6,498 bases of DNA. Source: Flavobacteriaceae bacterium (GTDB lineage: Bacteria; Bacteroidota; Bacteroidia; Flavobacteriales; Flavobacteriaceae). The notes under the pieces were generated by a model, which was not told the DNA's origin, did no database searches, and saw only the letters and a list, made by a program, of their open reading frames with translations. How positions within the stretch are numbered: position 1 is the first letter of the stretch; every line of letters begins with the position of its first letter. The position numbers were made by a program, and so were the translations under genes. Below, one piece after another: positions 1 to 5,069 of this stretch. The stretch covers positions 1 through 6,498 of the forward strand of contig JAMPYA010000131.1 of NCBI GenBank assembly GCA_023700885.1, written 5' to 3'.

Positions 1-59
1 TCTTCTCCTGTTTTGAACTGTTTTAAAAATTCATCGGTTAATAATTCGTCTTTTTTCAT
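1..59 (-). CDS. IS256-family transposase, N-terminal fragment (runs off the left edge)
   Basis: Only the first 19 complete codons are inside the window, starting at the ATG whose first base is 59. They read MKKDELLTDEFLKQFKTGE. From memory this resembles the conserved start of IS256-type (mutator-like, DDE) transposases of Flavobacteriia, in which a Phe-Leu-Lys-Gln-Phe-Lys-Thr-Gly stretch precedes the region leading to the catalytic core. No catalytic residue is visible, so the call rests on this short N-terminus and on the adjacent IS-end-like sequence. The start codon is preceded by an A/T-rich region with no Shine-Dalgarno motif, as is usual in Bacteroidota. Whether the gene is intact cannot be judged. 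It could be another protein with a similar start, though that seems less likely. Confidence 0.65.
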   Translation of the reverse strand, partial: MKKDELLTDEFLKQFKTGE

Positions 60-85
60 AAGTGTATAAAATTTAAAATTAAACA

Positions 86-121
86 AAAAAATATCGAGGT
101 TTGCAAACCCCGATATTTTTT
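86..121 (-). terminator. Intrinsic-terminator-like hairpin between IS end and transposase start
   Basis: This is a 36-bp, almost perfect inverted repeat (positions 86 to 102 against 105 to 121). Read on the minus strand, the single mismatch becomes a G-U pair and the right arm ends in a run of seven T. The GC-containing middle and the T-tract fit a rho-independent terminator pointing toward the transposase. It lies about 27 bp upstream of the transposase ATG. A likely role is to stop transcription entering the IS from the neighbouring porin operon, although it could also hide the translation start in read-through RNA. Confidence 0.65.
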
Positions 122-147
122 AACTTACACACTTTGTAGGATAGTCC
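121..147. repeat. Candidate terminal inverted repeat of the insertion sequence
   Basis: On the minus strand this stretch contains ACTATCCTACAAAGTGTGTA, followed by AGTTAA. IS256-family ends typically carry a similar pattern: a purine-rich outer tip, a CTGTC-like element and then AAAGTGTGTAA. The match is to a remembered pattern, and the partner repeat is outside the window, so the exact edges are uncertain. Confidence 0.45.
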
Positions 148-169
148 TAAATTAAAGTAATTTATAATG

Positions 170-198
170 AGAAATGCTACGCCATGCGTAGCATTTCT
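170..198. terminator. Strong bidirectional terminator-like hairpin downstream of the porin gene
   Basis: A perfect 13-bp stem (170 to 182 with 186 to 198) closes a 3-nt CAT loop. Read on the plus strand it is followed by TTTTG. Read on the minus strand, the direction of the porin operon, it is preceded by AAAA and followed by a weaker T-rich stretch broken by C and A. It is the best candidate for the end of the porin transcript. By T-tract quality it works better for a plus-strand transcript, so it may have served a convergent neighbour before the IS arrived. Confidence 0.6.
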
Positions 199-269
199 TT
201 TGATAGTTGAAATCAACTATTGATAAAACTTCCTCCTTTTCATCAAAAGTTTTTTATTTTCTCTATCAA

Positions 270-1316
270 TTAAAATTTTACTTGTAATTGAACTAATAAA
301 GCATCGTTATCTATTTCGTATGATTCAACTTTATATTGGTAATTAACTTGCAAACGTGTAGCGCTATTGATATAATAATTTAATCCGATAGTTACAATTT
401 CGTTCATATTCATAGAATAATCTAAACAAGTGTCAAAATATTCATATTTATAAACGGGTTCTATGTTCCATTTAGTCAAATAAGATGCAGTTACATATGC
501 TCCTTGCCTTTTTGGTCCTAAAGTAGCAACGGCTCCACCACAACCGCCACTAGATGCTGCGTTATATGAACCTTCATCGTAAATATATTCACCTACTAAT
601 TTGAAGTTTTTGTATTTAGCTTCAGCATCTGCACCATAAGATGTTCTGTCGTCATTATTGTTAGTTGGGAATCCATATCGGTAACTACCACCTACTGTTA
701 AGAAATCAAACGGTTTGTAAGAAACTCTACCACTTATGTCTTTTTTCTTATTATTATCAACAGTAGTAATTCCGCTTCCATTTTGCAAAGCAATGGCATA
801 GCGCAATTTAGTGTCTTTATTACCACCTAGCCACATCAAACCTAAATCGCGTTGAGGTGCTACTAATTGGTCAGAAATCATTGATCTTTCGATGGTTGTT
901 AAACCGTTACAGGCAGTATTTACTTCTAATCCGAATGGTTGTTTAAATTGTCCTAAAGAAAACTTAGCCCAATCATTTTTATGATAAGTAATAAAAGCAT
1001 CTAATAAATAAACACTTCCATTAGAGCTTAGCAACGGAGCAGTTTCCAACACTACGTAATAAGTAAAGTCTTTTGCTACAGCTCCTGTAACCCCAACTCT
1101 TGCTCTTTTAAATTTGAAGGTATTAGCGTCACTAAACACATCATAATCATATTGTGCTTGTAAAAATCCAAAAACTTTAATTTTTGATTCATCCGCTTTT
1201 ATTTCTGTTTTTTCATCTTTGGTCTTATCATCACCTTCATCGCATCCTTGTGCAGACAGTTCGTTTGTTTGGATAATGAATAGAAATGCCCAAAATAACA
1301 TTAATTTATTTTTCAT
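270..1316 (-). CDS. Outer-membrane porin, phosphate-selective porin O/P (OprP-like) family
   Basis: A predicted outer-membrane beta-barrel of 348 residues if started at the ATG with first base 1316. That start gives MKNK, a hydrophobic core and an LSAQ cleavage site, and its upstream region is A-rich. An in-frame ATG at 1349 would add 11 residues but has a poorer initiation context. The mature protein begins with a Cys- and acid-rich stretch (GCDEGDD). Amphipathic beta strands follow, and the LGQFKQPFGLE block is typical of OprP/OprO-family anion porins. The chain ends in an aromatic residue (VKF), as outer-membrane barrels do. Counted from 1316, residues 257 to 261 are GGCGG (bases 534 to 548), probably in a loop; three other cysteines are present. 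The gene lies 65 nt after the rhodanese lipoprotein gene with no terminator between them, so co-transcription is likely. A role as the entry channel for an anionic substrate of the neighbouring proteins is inferred. The family does not fix the substrate. Confidence 0.85.
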   Translation of the reverse strand: MKNKLMLFWAFLFIIQTNELSAQGCDEGDDKTKDEKTEIKADESKIKVFGFLQAQYDYDVFSDANTFKFKRARVGVTGAVAKDFTYYVVLETAPLLSSNGSVYLLDAFITYHKNDWAKFSLGQFKQPFGLEVNTACNGLTTIERSMISDQLVAPQRDLGLMWLGGNKDTKLRYAIALQNGSGITTVDNNKKKDISGRVSYKPFDFLTVGGSYRYGFPTNNNDDRTSYGADAEAKYKNFKLVGEYIYDEGSYNAASSGGCGGAVATLGPKRQGAYVTASYLTKWNIEPVYKYEYFDTCLDYSMNMNEIVTIGLNYYINSATRLQVNYQYKVESYEIDNDALLVQLQVKF

Positions 1317-1381
1317 AAGTAGATATTTTATTTTATAGAAAGAAGTCATAAAAATTAGCGCACTTCTGTCTATGAAAATTA

Positions 1382-2407
1382 TTAATTGGTTACTGTTGGA
1401 TACGATTTAATTCTAGAGGCAGCCCATTTATTTCCTGCAGGAGGTGCTGGCCAGAAAGGATTCTCGTTCCATAAACCATTCATACCGAAATTCATTGAAA
1501 TTGCATTATATCCCATAACTCTTAAAAATGCTGTAACAACTGCAGATGTTTGACCTGTATAGCAATAAGTAACAACTTGAGCAGTTGAAGATGGATTGAT
1601 ATTTAAATGATTGTTTAAAGCCAAGGTTAAAGGTTGGATTCTATAAGAAGTGGTAAAGTGACCATAACCTGCATAATCAGTTGCACTTTTAAAATTATTT
1701 AAATAATAAGTAGAAGGAGAAGCTAAAACAGCCGCTGCTGTTATTGTTTTAGGTCCTTCAGCAACAACAGCTTCAACTCTTTGTTTTAAAATGGCTAATC
1801 CGTCTGTAGCTGAACTAGTAATGGTTGGAACATCATATGAAGGAGGTGTTGGAGGTGTTGCAACATTAGACCAGTTGGCATTTCCAGAAACAATATTTCC
1901 AGTACCGGCAGTATATTTATCAAAAGTTGGATTCCAACCAGACATACCCCATTTTAAGGCTCTGGTGTTTTTAAATCCGTATAAACGCAATAAAGCAGTT
2001 GCATAAGTAGCAGTTTGACCGGTATAGCAAATTACTAAAATATCTTTCGTATTTCCTGCAGCTTTAGCAGCTGTTGCTTCGGTTAATATATTGGCAAAGG
2101 CTACATTTTTAGCACCAGCCACTCTACCTGTTGCAAAATCAGCAGCAGATCTCACATCTATAATGTAATAAGTATTTAAAAATGTAGTTACATCTGCTGA
2201 AGTTGCTGGAGCATCAACTACAAAAGATATTCCATCTGTAGAAGTTAAAATTTTGTCTAAATCCAAATTGTTTGCAACAACATAATCTTTTAAAATGTTA
2301 AACTTAGGTGTTGTATTGACAGGAATATCTTCACCTCTGTCACATGAAGTTAAAATAAGCATCGGAATCATAAAAAGTCCGATAAAAAATAGTGATAAAT
2401 TTTTCAT
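1382..2407 (-). CDS. Lipoprotein with two rhodanese domains (sulfurtransferase-like)
   Basis: 341 residues. A type II signal peptide ends in the lipobox LTSC (lipidated Cys22) and is followed by an acidic stretch (DRGEDIP). That could act as a Bacteroidota surface-export signal, but this is uncertain. Rhodanese domain 1 (about 40 to 165) has the DVR motif (residues 84 to 86), active-site loop CYTGQTA with Cys127, and LKWGMSGW. Domain 2 (about 200 to 320) has CYTGQTS with Cys282, but the usual Asp-x-Arg motif is replaced by NNFKS. A Pro/Thr-rich linker near 183 to 193 joins them. Both catalytic cysteines are therefore present. Rhodaneses move sulfane sulfur as a cysteine persulfide. The next gene is a porin, the same pairing as the rhodanese-like lipoprotein ExtH and porin ExtI of Geobacter sulfurreducens, which are involved in selenite uptake. 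The upstream gene is a related tandem rhodanese, probably in the same operon. The substrate is unknown. Confidence 0.88.
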   Translation of the reverse strand: MKNLSLFFIGLFMIPMLILTSCDRGEDIPVNTTPKFNILKDYVVANNLDLDKILTSTDGISFVVDAPATSADVTTFLNTYYIIDVRSAADFATGRVAGAKNVAFANILTEATAAKAAGNTKDILVICYTGQTATYATALLRLYGFKNTRALKWGMSGWNPTFDKYTAGTGNIVSGNANWSNVATPPTPPSYDVPTITSSATDGLAILKQRVEAVVAEGPKTITAAAVLASPSTYYLNNFKSATDYAGYGHFTTSYRIQPLTLALNNHLNINPSSTAQVVTYCYTGQTSAVVTAFLRVMGYNAISMNFGMNGLWNENPFWPAPPAGNKWAASRIKSYPTVTN

Positions 2408-2476
2408 TTTTTTAATTTTAAATTAATTTAATTGTTTTTAAGATTGGTTATTTCCTTTATTTTTAAAGGTTTATGG

Positions 2477-3484
2477 TTAGTCGCAACCAGGAGCTGTCAG
2501 CTCTTTAGTTGCTACCGGAAATTCATTAATTTCTGAAGGTGAAAATGCGTTCCAACCTTCTCCTTTTTTAACTAAAATATTGTTCATATAGCCGTTGGCG
2601 CCATAAGCTAAGTGTCCAACATTGTAACCTAACATATGTAAAAAAGCTGTAATAAATGCTGAAGTATGACCAGAATCACTATAAACAATAATTCTTTTGT
2701 CTTTAGGTAATCTAGTTAAATCGTTAACAAAATTGAAAGCTTTTTTCGGCTCGTAACGAACTGAACCCGGGATGTGACCGTTGTTGTATTTTTCTTCATT
2801 CCAATAACTTACGATGTAATAGTTTGTCGGATTTGCAAAAACATCTTCAGGTTTGGTAATAAAATCTCTGTAAACAGTGGCAATAGCCATATCGGCTCTT
2901 GCTTTAAGAATTTCTTTAGCATCGGTTTTTCCGGTTGTGAGTACTGGCGTAGCACTTTTCTCCGACATTGGGTTTGGTTTAGTTTCTAACTTATCAACAT
3001 AGGTACTTGCAGTATTTTTAGTCCAAATATTTTGCGCAAAACTTTTTCCCCATGAACTCATTCCCCATTTTAGGGTATATACATTATTGTAGCCTAATAA
3101 TCTCATTACAGCTGTATAATAGGCCGCTGATTGTCCAGAATAGCAAACTATTGAAATTTTTTCAAAATTTTCTGGTTTGATTTTTTTGTCAAAATACTTG
3201 ATTAATTCTTCTGATTTTAGATTTATGGCACCCTTGATATGACCTTTGTCAAAATCAGTATCTTTTCTAATATCAATAACTAAATATTTTTTATTTTTTA
3301 AGTTTTCATTAATTTCGGTTGCCATAATCATTGATGGAGCTTCGGTATTTATGTAATTTCCGTTAGCTTCTAAATAATCAACCAAAATTTTAAACTCATC
3401 GGTACTTTGCGCACTCAGTTGATAACTACTGATAGAAACCGCAGTTAAAAGAAATGCGAATAATAAATTTGATAATTTTCTCAT
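2477..3484 (-). CDS. Periplasmic tandem rhodanese protein with one degenerate domain
   Basis: 335 residues with a type I signal peptide cleaved after SAQ (residue 26), so secreted to the periplasm. Domain 1 (about 30 to 160) is complete: DIR at 71 to 73, GHIKGAIN, active loop CYSGQSA with Cys114, and LKWGMSSW. Domain 2 (about 190 to 312) keeps the fold signatures (GHIPGS, HMLGYN). At the active loop it reads SDSGHTS, placing Ser269 where the cysteine should be. The chain ends in PGCD, a near-terminal cysteine (Cys334) outside any rhodanese domain. It appears paralogous to the downstream lipoprotein: same layout, similar N-terminal FKIL/FNIL segment and similar tail after domain 2. It is the first gene after the terminator at about 3700, so its promoter probably lies in the upstream intergenic region with the paired palindromes. 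A periplasmic sulfur carrier or transferase comparable to Sud of Wolinella is plausible but inferred. Confidence 0.88.
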   Translation of the reverse strand: MRKLSNLLFAFLLTAVSISSYQLSAQSTDEFKILVDYLEANGNYINTEAPSMIMATEINENLKNKKYLVIDIRKDTDFDKGHIKGAINLKSEELIKYFDKKIKPENFEKISIVCYSGQSAAYYTAVMRLLGYNNVYTLKWGMSSWGKSFAQNIWTKNTASTYVDKLETKPNPMSEKSATPVLTTGKTDAKEILKARADMAIATVYRDFITKPEDVFANPTNYYIVSYWNEEKYNNGHIPGSVRYEPKKAFNFVNDLTRLPKDKRIIVYSDSGHTSAFITAFLHMLGYNVGHLAYGANGYMNNILVKKGEGWNAFSPSEINEFPVATKELTAPGCD

Positions 3485-3570
3485 GATTTTTAATTTGTTT
3501 TTTACATAATTAATAAGAAGAAGTTCTTATTTTTAATACATTAAAATTATGACGCGAATTCCTATATTTT

Positions 3571-3586
3571 TATGATAATTATCATA
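3571..3586. promoter_or_regulatory. Perfect 16-bp palindrome, possible operator or promoter part
   Basis: TATGATAATTATCATA is a perfect inverted repeat without spacer, 87 bp upstream of the tandem rhodanese start codon. It is AT-rich and could arise by chance in such DNA. Its place between the GTAAC palindromes and the gene fits a regulator site or a region overlapping the -7/-10 element. It does not match the 7-1-7 Fur pattern. Confidence 0.35.
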
Positions 3587-3602
3587 TTTTAATGAGTTTT
3601 AT

Positions 3603-3616
3603 GTAACTTTAGTTAC
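3603..3616. promoter_or_regulatory. Operator-like palindrome GTAAC-N4-GTTAC (proximal copy)
   Basis: GTAACTTTAGTTAC is a perfect 6-2-6 inverted repeat. The five-base arms with a four-base spacer have the same geometry as CRP/FNR-superfamily sites such as TTGAT-N4-ATCAA. Its centre is about 125 bp upstream of the tandem rhodanese ATG. A transcription start about 41 bp downstream of the centre, near 3568, would be typical for an activator of this family. That start is inferred; no clear Bacteroidota TAnnTTTG promoter was found. Confidence 0.5.
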
Positions 3617-3639
3617 CATAACTTATTGATAGTCAGAAA

Positions 3640-3653
3640 GTAACAAATGTTAC
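3640..3653. promoter_or_regulatory. Operator-like palindrome GTAAC-N4-GTTAC (distal copy)
   Basis: GTAACAAATGTTAC is a second perfect 6-2-6 inverted repeat with the same arms as the copy at 3603 to 3616 and a different spacer. The centres are 37 bp apart. Two copies of identical arms in one intergenic region make regulator binding much more likely than one alone. A CRP/FNR-type regulator is suggested by geometry only. Confidence 0.5.
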
Positions 3654-3691
3654 AAACGCATGTGGATACGATTTTTTTTAATGAAATTATT

Positions 3692-3723
3692 TTTATAAAA
3701 AAAGCCCTAAAAAACAGGGCTTT
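3692..3723 (-). terminator. Rho-independent terminator of the Fe-S/NrfD/rhodanese operon
   Basis: On the minus strand, AAAGCCCT pairs with AGGGCTTT (8 bp; 3716 to 3723 with 3701 to 3708) around a 7-nt loop. It is followed by further T residues (3700 to 3697, then ATAAAA). It starts 37 nt after the stop codon of the 209-residue rhodanese-like gene. It separates the upstream operon from the tandem-rhodanese/porin group. Confidence 0.9.
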
Positions 3724-3759
3724 CTTAATTAATAAATCAAAAAACATACTAACATTTGT

Positions 3760-4389
3760 TTAACAACCTCCTTCTTCTATTTCAATTTTTTCTTTTTTAA
3801 CTGTGATTACTTTTTTAGGATTTAGTTTAGGAATTATAATTTCTTTTGGTTCAACTTTTACTTCACTACTTTTTTTAATAAAATCAGCAATAGAAATAGG
3901 AAGTGCTTCATTTTCAACAGTTGTTACCATAAATGAATTATTTTCAAAAGTTATATTAGCATTGAGAATTTTTAAATTTTCTATTCCTAGTTTTGTTAAA
4001 ACATACCAAGTACTTATAGTTTTTTGTGGTGAAGTACTGTAAAGAATAATAGTTTTGCCATCCTTTTCTATTTTTTTAAATAAACTTAGATGTTCTTTTT
4101 CTAATATTGTAGGCGCAAAAATATTTATTGCATTGTTAAAGTGTTCTTTTTCAAAATCAAATTTTGAGCGTAAATCAACAAATATATAGGCTGTTATTGA
4201 ATCGTTTATGTTAAGTTCTTCAACATTTACTAAATATTCTTTTTTTAATAGTTGGCTATGAATATCTGCTGGTAACTTTTTATAATTTTCTGATGAAAAA
4301 TCTATTTTTAGTAAACCAAAAACTCCAACAATAACAATGGCAAGCACCAAAATACTAGTGATGAGTTTAGAAATATTTATTTCTTTCAT
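3760..4389 (-). CDS. Membrane-anchored pseudo-rhodanese with C-terminal EEGGC tail (209 aa)
   Basis: Residues 8 to 28 form one hydrophobic helix with little charge before it, which should anchor the protein in the inner membrane with its domain in the periplasm. The rhodanese-like domain (about 52 to 155) keeps VDLRSKFDF (71 to 79) and the helix after the active loop. The loop itself reads YSTSPQKT, putting Ser118 where the cysteine belongs. No other cysteine occurs until the last residue. The C-terminal 35 or so residues form a Lys/Val/Pro/Glu-rich, probably extended tail ending in EEGGC (Cys209, bases 3763 to 3765). Classic rhodanese catalysis is therefore unlikely; a carrier or docking role using the terminal thiol is possible. 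It lies 24 nt after a paralogue with the same design and is followed by a terminator. The family assignment is sure, the function is not. Confidence 0.85.
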   Translation of the reverse strand: MKEINISKLITSILVLAIVIVGVFGLLKIDFSSENYKKLPADIHSQLLKKEYLVNVEELNINDSITAYIFVDLRSKFDFEKEHFNNAINIFAPTILEKEHLSLFKKIEKDGKTIILYSTSPQKTISTWYVLTKLGIENLKILNANITFENNSFMVTTVENEALPISIADFIKKSSEVKVEPKEIIIPKLNPKKVITVKKEKIEIEEGGC

Positions 4390-4413
4390 AATGTTCTTTT
4401 TTTAATTAAATGA

Positions 4414-5052
4414 TTAGCATCCTCCCTCTTCAACTTCAACTTTTACTTTCTTAACAGGTACAACCTTTTTTAAGGTAGGTTTTTCAACAGTTTTGATAAC
4501 TGCTTTTTCAGGAGCTGTATTATAAGGAACTCCAAAATAAATACCTGCAGCTTTTCTAAAATTATAGCGTTCAAAATCTACTTGATCCATTTTTTCTTCA
4601 GGTAAAACTGGATTTAAAATGGTATTATAGAATCCTTTTAAGCCATCTTTTAAAACTATTAAGTTTTTATATTTTAGGCTGTTACATAAAAACCAGGCTT
4701 GATCTGCTATTAAATAATCGTTTGAATACAATACAATAGATACTTTATCTTGGTTTAGAAACGCTTTATTTTCATCATCTAAAAGAGAATCAAAAGGAAT
4801 GTTTATAGCTGTTGGAATATGATATTGCTCAAATTCTGCATTGGTTCTTAAATCGACTAAAACAATTGATGGATCTTTATTAATTAATTTATCGGCAAGT
4901 TCATCGGCATTAATAAATCGTTCTGAACTTATTATTGCTGCTAATTGAGATTTTGGTGTTAACGAATCTCCCTTAATAAGTAAAGGCATTATAAAAACGA
5001 TTGCGCTTACAATTAATAATAAGAGGAATAAAAATAGATTTTTATTTTTCAT
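4414..5052 (-). CDS. Membrane-anchored pseudo-rhodanese with C-terminal EEGGC tail (212 aa)
   Basis: An N-terminal hydrophobic helix (about 5 to 26), with three Lys/Asn residues before it, suggests a signal anchor and a periplasmic domain. The rhodanese-like domain (about 45 to 145) has LVDLRTNAEF (65 to 74) and HIPTAINIP, and ends near LKDGLKGFY. At the active loop the sequence is YSNDYLIA: ungapped alignment to the tandem rhodaneses puts Ser110 at the cysteine position, so the usual catalytic residue is missing. Cys123 lies in the following helix. A Lys/Val/Pro/Glu-rich tail (about 182 to 212) ends in EEGGC. The gene begins 17 nt after the NrfD-type gene, so it is probably translated with the redox complex. 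By analogy with Wolinella Sud it might bind or deliver sulfur to the reductase. With the catalytic Cys gone, the terminal thiol would have to do this, which is inference. Confidence 0.87.
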   Translation of the reverse strand: MKNKNLFLFLLLLIVSAIVFIMPLLIKGDSLTPKSQLAAIISSERFINADELADKLINKDPSIVLVDLRTNAEFEQYHIPTAINIPFDSLLDDENKAFLNQDKVSIVLYSNDYLIADQAWFLCNSLKYKNLIVLKDGLKGFYNTILNPVLPEEKMDQVDFERYNFRKAAGIYFGVPYNTAPEKAVIKTVEKPTLKKVVPVKKVKVEVEEGGC

Positions 5053-5069
5053 GTTTTACATTTTATGAA

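Larger units (their letters stand above)
1..148 (-). mobile_element. One end of an IS256-family-like insertion sequence (partial)
   Basis: The leftmost part of the window appears to be the upstream end of an insertion sequence that continues past position 1. It holds, in minus-strand order, a probable terminal inverted repeat (about 147 to 121), a terminator-like hairpin (121 to 86) and the first codons of a transposase (59 to 1). The call rests on the recalled similarity of the transposase N-terminus and of the TGTGTAAG-containing end sequence to flavobacterial IS256 elements. The other end and any target duplication lie outside the window, so the outer boundary near 148 is approximate. The element sits just downstream of the porin gene and does not interrupt it. 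Confidence 0.6.

Noticed and set aside
203..270. Small AT-rich inverted repeats just after the porin stop codon (for example 203-210 with 213-220, and 225-231 with 247-253)
   Set aside because: The stems are short with an unsuitable loop or no T-tract; such repeats are expected by chance in this AT-rich stretch.
1239..1256. Possible lipobox in the porin (Ala-Gln-Gly-Cys)
   Set aside because: The -3 and -2 residues do not fit a lipobox well, and LSAQ before the Gly is a normal signal peptidase I site; a C-terminal aromatic barrel end supports a porin rather than a lipoprotein.
1317..1349. Upstream in-frame start for the porin (11 extra residues)
   Set aside because: The downstream ATG gives a standard Bacteroidota signal peptide and an A-rich initiation region, while the upstream ATG follows a T-rich stretch. 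It remains possible.
1791..2006. Plus-strand open frame of 71 codons inside the lipoprotein gene
   Set aside because: It lies wholly opposite the well-supported tandem-rhodanese lipoprotein frame and shows no recognisable domain or initiation context.
2454..2469. Short inverted repeat CCTTT...AAAGG between the two tandem-rhodanese genes
   Set aside because: The stem is only 5 bp and has no T-tract on the minus strand, so it is too weak to call a terminator; the two genes are more likely co-transcribed.
2774..2989. Plus-strand open frame of 71 codons inside the secreted rhodanese gene
   Set aside because: It is antisense to the coding region of a clear rhodanese domain; its composition looks like a shadow frame.
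3485..3700. Search for a Bacteroidota TTTG/TAnnTTTG promoter before the secreted rhodanese gene
   Set aside because: Only imperfect matches such as TAATTTTA were seen, without a properly spaced TTTG, so no core promoter is claimed.
3803..4042. Plus-strand open frame of 79 codons opposite the 209-residue protein
   Set aside because: It arises from the AT-rich complement of the tail and domain codons; the hydrophobic look comes from antisense Lys/Glu codons.
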